Origin: an uncultured Mucispirillum sp.
GTDB lineage: Bacteria; Chrysiogenota; Deferribacteres; Deferribacterales; Mucispirillaceae
Assembly: GCA_944326705.1 (NCBI GenBank)
Contig: CALVEY010000009.1
Location: 1-64,000 of the forward strand
DNA length: 64,000 nt
Direction: 5' to 3'
In this document: one piece after another, positions 9,633 through 18,004 of the stretch
Position numbering within the stretch: position 1 is the stretch's first letter
Layout: every line of letters begins with the position of its first letter
Position numbers and translations under genes: made by a program
The notes under the pieces: generated by a model
Database searches by the model: none
Seen by the model: the letters and a program-made list of their open reading frames with translations, nothing else
What the model was told of the DNA's origin: nothing

Positions 9633-10229
9633 CTAATATATCATATTCATAATTATCTGTGCAGCAAAAGGAATAAATCCTAAAAAAATGCCTTGAAATA
9701 CAGCTTTTTCTTTTTTAAACAAATCCAACTTAAATAAGTCTTCTAAAGTTCTTATTTCTTTCATATCATCTTTTTCTTCTGTTTTCTGTTTCACTGGTTT
9801 TTTAATTTTTAATATAATATATATTAATGCAGCATATATACCTATATGAAAATATTCTGTCATATACAGTTTTATTTTTATATAATAAAAAAACTCCATA
9901 AATGGTATAAGTATAAAATTTATATATTCATTTTCTTTGTATGCTAAAGAATAAAAAGAATTTTGTGTTATATTTAATGAAAATATTATATCCATAATAA
10001 CCATTACTATAAAAGCAGGAATGAAATATAATCTTTTTAAATCTTCTTTTATTATTTTATATCCATAGAAATAAATTATAGAAAAAGGTATTATCTCTAT
10101 AAATAAACTTTCTGCTAATATATTGCTCCACTGACTTGGTGCTGTAATAATTCCAAACAATACGCTCTCTATAATTAATGGAAGTAATGCTATAATTATT
10201 AGTCCTTGATAATAATTTTTTATATTCAT
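9633..10229 (-). CDS. Integral membrane protein of unknown function (198 aa)
   Basis: Several hydrophobic stretches are visible (around residues 8-28, 42-58, 70-90, 102-118, 128-145 and the C terminus IFLGFIPFAAQIIMNMIY), suggesting five or six membrane helices with a charged cytoplasmic loop (KKPVKQKTEEKDD). No family motif was recognised. A good ribosome binding site (AAGGAAG) precedes ATG 10229. It follows the 84-residue membrane protein by 14 nt, so the two probably form a small operon upstream of mnmG. Confidence 0.65.
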   Translation of the reverse strand: MNIKNYYQGLIIIALLPLIIESVLFGIITAPSQWSNILAESLFIEIIPFSIIYFYGYKIIKEDLKRLYFIPAFIVMVIMDIIFSLNITQNSFYSLAYKENEYINFILIPFMEFFYYIKIKLYMTEYFHIGIYAALIYIILKIKKPVKQKTEEKDDMKEIRTLEDLFKLDLFKKEKAVFQGIFLGFIPFAAQIIMNMIY

Positions 10230-10243
10230 TTATTATTTCTTCC

Positions 10244-10498
10244 TTATATTATTCTTAGAATAACTGCTGTTATTAATGCAGTAATCAATGCAAAAATAAA
10301 ACTATTTCTCTGGCTCCTTCCACGCCATATATATGCAAAATTCATCAGCACTAAAAATAAAGGTATTAAATAAATATATTTAAAACCAGTATCAAAATAT
10401 GTCCTAATAACTGCAGATAATGTACCAGTTATTATAATCAATGACATAGTAAAAAAGAAAATTATTTTAAATGCTTTCCAGTTGCTTATTTTTTCCAT
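10244..10498 (-). CDS. Small integral membrane protein of unknown function (84 aa)
   Basis: Three hydrophobic segments are visible: KIIFFFTMSLIIITGTLSAVI, YIYLIPLFLVLMNFAYIW and FIFALITALITAVILRII. A short basic connector, RGRSQRN, sits between the second and third. No recognised family. It lies 14 nt upstream of the 198-residue membrane protein on the same strand. The Shine-Dalgarno sequence is weak, so the exact start is uncertain. Confidence 0.55.
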   Translation of the reverse strand: MEKISNWKAFKIIFFFTMSLIIITGTLSAVIRTYFDTGFKYIYLIPLFLVLMNFAYIWRGRSQRNSFIFALITALITAVILRII

Positions 10499-10640
10499 TT
10501 TATCACTTTTATTTTTTTTATAAAGTTATTTTTATTACTGCTTCACTCCCATTTTTTTGAAACTATAATTAAAAATACTAATTTATAATAAACTTAGTAA
10601 TTATTATTTATGTATTTGTAGTATATTTTAAACTATCTTA

Positions 10641-10852
10641 CCGCCGCAAATCTCATAAATCAAGTTTTCGTTATTTCATTTCTTATGCTCCAATTCCTTA
10701 AACATTCGCTGTTTTTTCTCCACAGCAACTGCAACTCGCTATCGCTCAGACAATCAGCTTGCTAACCGTTCCAAAAAAACAGCTCATAAGAAATTAAGTC
10801 GCAAAGAGAATGAAATAACATGGGTGCATTCTTTAAAAGCGGATATAATGTC
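10641..10852. repeat. Compact palindromic non-coding element in the 837-bp gap 10499-11335
   Basis: This block is visibly richer in G+C than the DNA around it and has stops in all frames. Its left side carries GTTATTTCATTTCTTATG (10670-10687). The right side carries CATAAGAAA (10785-10793) and TGAAATAAC (10811-10819), the reverse complement of that arm split by a 17-nt insertion. Flanks CCGCCGC (left) and AAGCGG (right) may extend the pairing. It looks like a dispersed repeat or MITE-type element, or a structured RNA. I cannot test copy number. The rest of 10499-11335 is AT-rich DNA in which I see only the parS site and terminator listed separately. Confidence 0.5.
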
Positions 10853-11251
10853 ATATTAATATATACTTATTTTTAAGCTCTATTTTTAATTCTAGTAAAT
10901 ATTTTATTTCAATTATTATATAGTTATTAGTATTATTGTAAAAAAATGGGGGTTAAGCAGATTTTTATTACATATATTATTACAGCCAGCTTTATTCTTT
11001 CAATAAATATTTTATAAAATTTATATTAAACTTTTTCTGCTTATTTTTATACAGTCTTTTTTATAAATATCACTTTTTAAAACTAGTAAAAATTTATTTA
11101 TAATTTTATTTGCTGTATTAATGCACTTTTATTATTCTATCTATTATTCTCTTCCTTTTTTATGATAGCAGTCATTCTCAAGCATTATAAAATCTAAAAC
11201 ACATTTAAATATCTTCTTTTAATCTTGCTTTTATATTTAATGCATTCCTAA

Positions 11252-11267
11252 TGTTTCACGTGAAACA
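11252..11267. promoter_or_regulatory. parS: parS site 1
   Basis: A perfect 16-bp palindrome, TGTTTCACGTGAAACA, identical to the canonical chromosomal parS recognised by ParB. The ParB gene is in this window at 57483-58352. The site lies between the second mnmG and its 5' neighbour's gap, just beyond the mnmG terminator. Confidence 0.95.
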
Positions 11268-11280
11268 TTACTTTCTTTGA

Positions 11281-11323
11281 TTTATAAAAAAGGCTGCAGG
11301 TAACTTATCATTACCAGCAGCCT
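11281..11323 (-). terminator. Rho-independent terminator of the second mnmG
   Basis: A stem of AGGCTGC (11291-11297) with GCAGCCT (11317-11323), extended by GGTAA/TTACC inside. It is followed on the minus strand by a T-rich tract (plus-strand TTTATAAAAA at 11281-11290). It begins 13 nt past the stop codon at 11336. Confidence 0.8.
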
Positions 11324-11335
11324 GAAAGATAAAAA

Positions 11336-13198
11336 TTATTTCCTGTTTTTATTGTGCTTATAAATTTCAACTGCTAAAACAGAGATTGCAGTTTTTGTAA
11401 GCCCTGGTATTCTTAAAGCCTGCCCTAATGTTTTAGGTTTAATTTCTTTTAACTTATCAGAATATTCTAACCTTAATCCTGAAATATTGTCATAAGAAAA
11501 ATCATCTGGAATAACTATGCTTTCTATATCTTCCTTATTATTTTCTTCCATACTTTCTATATAGCCAGAATACTTGATTTTAATTTCAACCTGTCTTGCT
11601 TTTCTGCCGCTTAAGCCACCGCCAGTTAATTTTATTATATCATCATAACTTAACTGTGGTCTTTTTAATAGCTCTTCTGCTTTAAACGACTGACTTATAC
11701 TTACTCCAAATTTTGCAAGATATTCTTCGTTTTCTGGTGTTTTCTTAATCAGTGTTGTTTTAAGCCTTTCTATTTCATTATTAATATCCTGCATATCCTG
11801 CTGAAATCTTTCATATCTTGTTTTAGAGATAAGACCTAATTTATACCCATACTCTATAAGCCTTTCTTCTGCATTATCTTCTCTAGTTAAAAGCCTGTAT
11901 TCGCTGCGGGAAGTAAACATTCTATATGGCTCTGTAATACCTTTTAATACTAAATCATCAGTAAGAACACCAATATAACTTTCATTCCTGCCTAAAACAA
12001 ATGGCTCTTTATTATCAAGTGAAAGAACTGCATTAACCCCTGCCATAAACCCCTGCACTGCTGCTTCTTCATAACCGCTAGTGCCGTTTAGCTGACCACC
12101 AAAAAATAAACCTTTTATAAGTTTAGTTTCATAAGAGTGATTAAGCCCTGTTGGCTGGTATGCATCATACTGGATAGCATATGCTGGACGTATAAACTGG
12201 CAGTTTTCCATTCCCTTTACTGTTCTGTATGCTTTTATCTGTGCTTCTACAGGTATAGAACATGAAAAACCATTTATATGTACTTCTTTTGTTTTTAAAC
12301 CTTCCGGCTCAATTACAAGTTTATGACCAGTTTTTTCTGGGAATTTAAGAACCTTATCTTCCATACTTGGACAGTATCTAGGGCCATTACTTTCCCTTGC
12401 TCCGTTATAAAACAAGCTTTTTTCAGCTGCTTCTCTTATAACCTTATGGGTTTCTTCATTAGTCTGTGTGCCGTAGCATTTTATTTGAGGAAGATTTATA
12501 GATGCAGTTTCTGCAGAAAAAGGAATCATTACATCATCGCTTACATACTCTTCAAGACCATTTAAATTTAAGCTGTCAATATGAAGCCTTGCAGGAGTAT
12601 CTGTTTTTAATCTGACAGGATTAAAGCCTATTTTTTTAAGAGAAAGAGAAAGACCTGTTGCTGCAGGCTCATACATTCTGCCTGCTTCTATAACTCTATC
12701 CCCTATAAATATTTCACCACCTATAAATGTGCCGCCACAAATAACAATTCTTCTTGCAAGAAATGTTTGACCGCATGCAGTTTCTACACCACGAACTGCA
12801 CCATTTTCCACAAGTATTTCTGTAACTATACCCTGCTTAACATCAAGGGATGGAGTATTCATTATTACAGTTTGGAACCTGTCTTTATATAAGTGCTTAT
12901 CAGCCTGAGCTCTGCTGCACCATACCGCAGGTCCTTTTCTTTTATTTAAAACTCTAAACTGTATACCTGTTTCATCAATATTTTTTGCCATTTCTCCGCC
13001 AAGAGCGTCCATATCTTTTACCAGGTTACCTTTGCCTATACCGCCAATAGCAGGATTACAAGGCATTAAAGCAATATTATCAATAGAGATTGTAAGCAGT
13101 AAAGTATCTGCCCCCATTCTTGCAGCAGCAAGCGATGCTTCACAGCCTGCATGACCTGCGCCAACAACTATAACATCGTAAATTTTTTGAAAATCCAT
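11336..13198 (-). CDS. mnmG: Second, divergent MnmG paralogue
   Basis: A full-length (620 aa) MnmG/GidA homologue: GAGHAGCEASLAAARMGA at the N terminus, cysteine motifs PCNPAIGGIGKG and GPRYCPSMEDK, and FGGQLNGTSGYEEAAVQG. Its GPAVWCSRAQADK loop is closer to the usual family sequence than that of the rsmG-linked copy, while RLKTDTPAR replaces the normal RLKTGTPAR. It has its own ribosome binding site (AAAAGGG) and terminator, stands alone, and is flanked by a parS site on each side. It could be the main tRNA-modifying enzyme, a specialised paralogue, or a functionally redundant copy. Both copies keep the family's two cysteines. Confidence 0.9.
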   Translation of the reverse strand: MDFQKIYDVIVVGAGHAGCEASLAAARMGADTLLLTISIDNIALMPCNPAIGGIGKGNLVKDMDALGGEMAKNIDETGIQFRVLNKRKGPAVWCSRAQADKHLYKDRFQTVIMNTPSLDVKQGIVTEILVENGAVRGVETACGQTFLARRIVICGGTFIGGEIFIGDRVIEAGRMYEPAATGLSLSLKKIGFNPVRLKTDTPARLHIDSLNLNGLEEYVSDDVMIPFSAETASINLPQIKCYGTQTNEETHKVIREAAEKSLFYNGARESNGPRYCPSMEDKVLKFPEKTGHKLVIEPEGLKTKEVHINGFSCSIPVEAQIKAYRTVKGMENCQFIRPAYAIQYDAYQPTGLNHSYETKLIKGLFFGGQLNGTSGYEEAAVQGFMAGVNAVLSLDNKEPFVLGRNESYIGVLTDDLVLKGITEPYRMFTSRSEYRLLTREDNAEERLIEYGYKLGLISKTRYERFQQDMQDINNEIERLKTTLIKKTPENEEYLAKFGVSISQSFKAEELLKRPQLSYDDIIKLTGGGLSGRKARQVEIKIKYSGYIESMEENNKEDIESIVIPDDFSYDNISGLRLEYSDKLKEIKPKTLGQALRIPGLTKTAISVLAVEIYKHNKNRK

Positions 13199-13311
13199 AT
13201 AAACCCTTTTTTAAAAAAATTTGATGATTATAATAATTTTTTTTATTGATTTTGTAAAGAAATTAATTAGATTTGTTCTATTTTGAAAGCTGATGAATAG
13301 TAAAATGGAAA

Positions 13312-13870
13312 TTAGAATCTATTTTCTTCAGTAATAAATAAAGAACTTTTTAATGTTTCACGTGAAACATTAAAAAAATATTTAAAATAAACATTCATAA
13401 AAACAACCACAACACTATAAGATATTATACCTAATACAACTTCAAAAATTATTTTAGATTGAATTGGATAAAGGAAAGAATTTTTTGCAATATCAGAATC
13501 AGAATAATAATTAGAATGAGTAAACAAAACAGCTAAATTCATCAAAAAAGTTTTATGACGGTCTTTTTTACATGTACTATATAAAATTTAGAATCAGTAG
13601 GATTTATTCTTTTTCCATATCTCAGATTAAAGTATGTTTCACTAATAAAAGCTGCAATTAAAAATAAAACAAAAAGATGTTCATAAGTGTATAAATAAAA
13701 ATCAGATGAAGAAAAAGAACAAATAAAGTTTATAAAGCTAATAACAAATAAAGTTAAAAAAAAAGAAAAACAATGTATATAAAAAAGTATAATTATATAT
13801 AAAAAATAAAACGAAAATATAAAAGTATATACAAAAAAAGTAATTAAGAATATAATAAGCAGAATAAAGG
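13312..13870 (-). pseudogene. Probable decayed membrane-protein gene in the 678-bp gap 13199-13876
   Basis: Two consecutive open minus-strand stretches read as membrane protein. The upstream one (about 13870-13544) is Phe/Ile/Leu-rich, contains no Met or other plausible start codon, and ends in KTVIKLF-stop at a TGATG. The downstream one (ATG 13542 to 13312, 76 residues) has one helix, IISYSVVVVFMNVYFKYFF, and ends FNVSRETLKSSLFITEENRF. No ribosome binding site precedes either. The simplest reading is a degraded gene; a short functional protein from 13542 is possible. The segment 13199-13311 is AT-rich leader of the second mnmG with no further feature seen. Confidence 0.35.
13354..13369. promoter_or_regulatory. 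parS: parS site 2
   Basis: A second perfect TGTTTCACGTGAAACA palindrome, 2.1 kb from the first and on the other side of the second mnmG. It falls inside the decayed minus-strand frame, where it encodes VSRET. Confidence 0.95.
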
Positions 13871-13876
13871 TGAAAA

Positions 13877-14560
13877 ATGATTGAAAAAGATATAAAAAAC
13901 GAAAGGATGATGGGTCCTGATTCTTATATCATAATAGATGAGCTGTTAAAAGAAAAAGTAACAGATGAAAAAATAAGGATATTAGATTTAGGCTGCGGCA
14001 AAGGGCTCACATCAATATATTTAGCAGAAAAATATATAAATGCAGAAATATTTGCAGTAGATTTATGGGTGGAAGCAAAAGATAATTATATATTTTTTAA
14101 AGAAAATAATTTAGATAACAGAATAATACCACTAAACTGCAGTGCAGAAAAACTCCCTTTTGCTGAAAACTATTTTGATATAATAGTAAGTGTAGATTCA
14201 TACCACTATTTTGGATTAGATAAAGATTTTTTTAAATATAACATAAAACCACTGCTTAAAGAAAAGGGAGAAATATATATAGCAGTGCCTGGACTTAAAG
14301 ATGACTATGAAGAAGTGCCGAAAGATTTAGAGCATCACATAAGCGAAGATGATTTTAAATTTTTTAAAAGTATAAACCACTGGGAAAATCTGCTGAAAAA
14401 AGATTTAAAAAAAATAAAAGTGCAGGAAATGAAATGTTTTGATGAAGCATGGCAGAGCTGGCTAAGCTGTGATAACCCTTATGCAGTAGAAGATATAGAA
14501 TTATTAAAAGCAGATGATGGAAAATATTTAAACTTAATAGCAGTGAAAGGTAAAATTTAA
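13877..14560 (+). CDS. Class I SAM-dependent methyltransferase
   Basis: A 227-residue cytoplasmic protein with a clear Rossmann SAM-binding motif ILDLGCGKGLTSIYLAEKY (around residues 35-53), an acidic strand-2 end (IFAVDLW), and a motif III-like DIIVSVDSYHYFG. It most resembles the UbiE/methyltransferase-11 group acting on small molecules; the substrate is unknown. The start is preceded by AAAGGTGAAA. An AT-rich hairpin (TTAAAATTTG at 14566-14575 pairing with CAAATTTTAA at 14584-14593) lies just after the stop and may be a weak terminator. Confidence 0.85.
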   Translation: MIEKDIKNERMMGPDSYIIIDELLKEKVTDEKIRILDLGCGKGLTSIYLAEKYINAEIFAVDLWVEAKDNYIFFKENNLDNRIIPLNCSAEKLPFAENYFDIIVSVDSYHYFGLDKDFFKYNIKPLLKEKGEIYIAVPGLKDDYEEVPKDLEHHISEDDFKFFKSINHWENLLKKDLKKIKVQEMKCFDEAWQSWLSCDNPYAVEDIELLKADDGKYLNLIAVKGKI

Positions 14561-14695
14561 CTGATTTAAAATTTGCTCTGTAACAAATTTTAAGGTGTAA
14601 TAATACATAAAAAATTAAAAAAAGGGCTTACAGGGCAAAATATGAAATCATAAGTATAAATTATTGATATAAAAGTATAATTTCAGTGTGCAAAA

Positions 14696-15562
14696 ATGTG
14701 GATATTATATGCAGCAGCATCGGCAGTATGTGCAGGTGTAACAACTATATTTTTAAAAAAGGGAGTGCATACAACAAATACAAATGTGGCACTTGCATTA
14801 AGAACAGTAGTTGTCTTAATTTATTCTATTGTTATAGTATTAATAGTAGGCTCACAAAATCAGATATATAATATTGACAGCAGAACATGGCTCTTTTTAT
14901 TTCTTTCAGGCTTATCAACAGGTGCTGGCTGGTATTACTATTATAAAGCTCTACAGTTTGGAAATGTAAATAAAGTATCGCCTTTAAGTAAAGGAAGTTT
15001 AGTTTTAACTATTTTATTATCCTTTATTTTTCTCCATGAAGAAATAACTATAAACAAACTTTTTGGTGTAGTAGTAATCACAATTGGAACATACTTTATG
15101 ATAGACTATAAAAAGAGTAAAAGTGAAAATACTGATAATAATAAATGGCTTATTTATGCCCTGCTTTCACTTTTATTTTCAGCCCTTACTCCAATCTTTG
15201 GAAAAGTAGGTATTGATAATATAGAATCAAACTTAGGCAGTGCTATAAGAACATGTGTAGTAGTAATTGCTGCATGGCTTATTCTTTTTATTAAAAAAGA
15301 TTTTAAAGAATTTAAAAATGTAGATAAAAAAGAAATAAAGTTTATAGTTTTATCTGGTATAACTGGGGGCAGCAGCTGGCTTTTATATTATAAAGCATTA
15401 CAGGACGGGGTAACTTCTGCAGTAGCAGCAATAGATAAGTTAAGCCTGCTTGTAGCCATTATACTTTCATACTTTATATTTAATGAAAAAATGAATAAAA
15501 AGACTGTATTTGGGTTAATATTAATACTTGCAGGCACAATAGGGCTTGCTTTTAAGATATAA
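14696..15562 (+). CDS. EamA/DMT-family transporter
   Basis: A 288-residue inner-membrane protein with about ten hydrophobic segments and two tandem EamA repeats. The signature ends of each repeat are visible: GWYYYYKALQFGNVNKVSPLSKGSLVLTILLSFIFLHEEIT in the first half and SWLLYYKALQDGVTSAVAAIDKLSLLVAIILSYFIFNEKM in the second. Members export or import small metabolites such as amino acids; the substrate cannot be inferred. The gene converges on the large minus-strand exported protein, with 11 nt between them. Confidence 0.88.
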   Translation: MWILYAAASAVCAGVTTIFLKKGVHTTNTNVALALRTVVVLIYSIVIVLIVGSQNQIYNIDSRTWLFLFLSGLSTGAGWYYYYKALQFGNVNKVSPLSKGSLVLTILLSFIFLHEEITINKLFGVVVITIGTYFMIDYKKSKSENTDNNKWLIYALLSLLFSALTPIFGKVGIDNIESNLGSAIRTCVVVIAAWLILFIKKDFKEFKNVDKKEIKFIVLSGITGGSSWLLYYKALQDGVTSAVAAIDKLSLLVAIILSYFIFNEKMNKKTVFGLILILAGTIGLAFKI

Positions 15563-15573
15563 GTATATACTAT

Positions 15574-17934
15574 TTATTCACTAATTTTATTAAGTAAAGA
15601 TGAATCAATATAGCCAGATATTGCTTTACTACCATTATTTACTCCATCTGGAAAATAGATTACTTTAGTATATTTATCTGAAATATTATTATTGTAGTCC
15701 ATAATATTATCCCATACAATATCAATATCAAAATTAACAGAATATACTACACTGCCATTTTTTATATTAGTAATTACTTTACCATTAGGGAAATCAAACA
15801 ATGCAGTAGAACCATTTTTAGATGATATATTATAATAACTAATTGAAACATTTTCATTATCACTAGATTTATAAGCTTCCTTATTATAATATGCAATATC
15901 TTTAGCACCTTTTATTTGGATATTATCTACAAACAAATTATGAGTATCAGAACCAACTATAAATATTGTATTTTGTGAAAGAGTAACTTCTACATCATAA
16001 GAAACTTTACCTAAATATCCTTTATTTAACAAATTAGAGTAAATAGAATTATTAACATTATAATTTAGCGGATAAACAATAATATCTTTACTTAAAAAAT
16101 CATTAAAACTAAAAGACACATTACCAGATTTTGAATCAACTAGGATTTTACCCTGTATAGTAACTGGAGTAGATGAAGTATATCTATAATTACAACTACC
16201 AATTTTTGCATCTTTAATAAACTTATTGGCATCATATATACCATAAAGATTATTAATAAATAAATCATTGTCATTACTATGCATAAAAGCACTTTGTGAA
16301 AAATCAAGTTTAAAATTAGAGAAATTTTTTGATGATAAAATACTTTTTAAAGTATTATTACAAGATGAAATAAGAGTATCATCATATAATTTATCATATA
16401 TGACAAAATCTTTTAAATATTTATTAATTATTTTATAATAATTATCATCACTAACATAATAATATAAACTATTAATAAAGTATACATCAAAGGAAACATC
16501 ATCTCTCATAATAAAATTATCACTAAGCAAAAACGATACATATCTATCTACAAGTGTTTGTAGATTTTGATTTTTTACATAATTTAAACGCTTAATATGA
16601 ACATCTTCACCTATAAAATCATATAATATATCAAATATCTCTTTATAAGATAGAGTATTAATATTTTCAATATTATTAACCCATTCAAGAATACTAGAAT
16701 AATCAGCATCATGAATTATCTCTGATGAATAGATATACCCAAATACTGGTTTTGTGCTGTTTTTAGGAAAATATGTTACAAAAAACCAGTTATTAGATAT
16801 AGGTTTTGAAAATCCTAATATTTTATAATAATTATATAAATATCTAGCTGGTGGATAACCTTCTCCAAGCCTGTAACCATCTATACCCGGCTCTTTATAT
16901 CCTTCATAAAAAAAAACTTTATCATCAGATGAATCATTATGATTAATTTGATAAACAACCTTACCATTAGGTTTATCTCTTAAATTTGTATAACTATCTT
17001 TTGCAGTAAGTTCATATGTTTCTATAACATCTGAAAAAGCATAACTTTCTATATCAGTTTTATCATAATACTTAATGTTTTTTACACTATTAATATTTAA
17101 GTCTTTTACATATATTGATACTATATCTCCTACTGATGACTTTCCCATTTCAATAATACTATCTTTATCTAATATAAAATCAACATCGAAAGTTAACTCA
17201 CCTACTGCACCTGTTTGAAGATAGTTTTTAGGTATTTTAGTATTAAGTTTATAGTTTATGGGAACAATAAAAAATTTACTAAAATCAATATCTAAATTAT
17301 TAGCTTTAAATGATGTTTTAAAGTAATTAGGATCATTTGTATTGTCTTGATTATATAAATTAGAGACTGTAAGAGTTCCATTTAATTTTAATGGTTTATT
17401 ATAAGTATATTTAAATGAACATATTGAAAAACCTTCGCCATCAATACCACAAAATTTAGTTTCATCTATTTTATAGTAGTTTATAAATTTTTCATCTAAT
17501 TTCCTTAAATTATTGTTATAGTGCCCCAATATACCATTATCAATACTTGAGTATTGATAATGATACAATTCAGATTTCTTATATTTAACAATAGACTTTA
17601 TAATATTTTTTTTAAGTTGATTATACGTATCATCTTTCAAAGTTGGTCTTATAGTTTTTGAAAGTTTAAGATTATCATTATAAGAAACAGTATTAGAATC
17701 AGTAGCTGTTAATAAAATATATTTATCAATTAACGATTTCAAAATATCAGTATTGCCACATTTATTATGGTAATCTATATAAGAATAATTTAAAAAAAAA
17801 TAAATTTTATAATAATTATTAGAGTTAATTAAATTTTGAATTGTATGATTAGAATTTTGACAGTAATCATGGTTGTTTTGGGCATAAGTTATAAAAGGTA
17901 ATAATAATATAAATAATATAAGAAATTTTTTCAT
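15574..17934 (-). CDS. Large exported protein with internal duplication and SH3b-like segments
   Basis: An Asn/Tyr/Ser-rich protein of 786 residues with signal peptide MKKFLILFILLLPFITYAQ. Two long homologous units are visible. One has a TLTVSN...VPINYKLN...GAVGELTFDVDF...VKNIKYYDK pattern then SYTNLRDKPNGKVVYQI. The other, near the C terminus, has KILVDS...YPLNYNVN...GYLGKVSYDVEV...AKDIAYYNK then TALFDFPNGKVITNI. The NLRDKPNGKVV segments look like bacterial SH3 domains. A GTG at 17943 also opens the frame, but GAGGTG at 17941-17946 serves ATG 17934. The function is unknown and it is probably an envelope protein. Confidence 0.75.
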   Translation of the reverse strand: MKKFLILFILLLPFITYAQNNHDYCQNSNHTIQNLINSNNYYKIYFFLNYSYIDYHNKCGNTDILKSLIDKYILLTATDSNTVSYNDNLKLSKTIRPTLKDDTYNQLKKNIIKSIVKYKKSELYHYQYSSIDNGILGHYNNNLRKLDEKFINYYKIDETKFCGIDGEGFSICSFKYTYNKPLKLNGTLTVSNLYNQDNTNDPNYFKTSFKANNLDIDFSKFFIVPINYKLNTKIPKNYLQTGAVGELTFDVDFILDKDSIIEMGKSSVGDIVSIYVKDLNINSVKNIKYYDKTDIESYAFSDVIETYELTAKDSYTNLRDKPNGKVVYQINHNDSSDDKVFFYEGYKEPGIDGYRLGEGYPPARYLYNYYKILGFSKPISNNWFFVTYFPKNSTKPVFGYIYSSEIIHDADYSSILEWVNNIENINTLSYKEIFDILYDFIGEDVHIKRLNYVKNQNLQTLVDRYVSFLLSDNFIMRDDVSFDVYFINSLYYYVSDDNYYKIINKYLKDFVIYDKLYDDTLISSCNNTLKSILSSKNFSNFKLDFSQSAFMHSNDNDLFINNLYGIYDANKFIKDAKIGSCNYRYTSSTPVTIQGKILVDSKSGNVSFSFNDFLSKDIIVYPLNYNVNNSIYSNLLNKGYLGKVSYDVEVTLSQNTIFIVGSDTHNLFVDNIQIKGAKDIAYYNKEAYKSSDNENVSISYYNISSKNGSTALFDFPNGKVITNIKNGSVVYSVNFDIDIVWDNIMDYNNNISDKYTKVIYFPDGVNNGSKAISGYIDSSLLNKISE

Positions 17935-18004
17935 AATAATCACCTCATAATATATTTACTACAATCTTTCTAATATAATAATAAAATTAAATTAAAACAA
18001 GTTG

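Noticed and set aside
11336-13198. Second mnmG as an assembly duplicate of the first
   Set aside because: The two proteins differ at many positions along their whole length and have different flanking genes, so they are real paralogues.
13632-13641. Additional parS-like half site (TGTTTCACT)
   Set aside because: Only half of the palindrome is present; the other half does not match.
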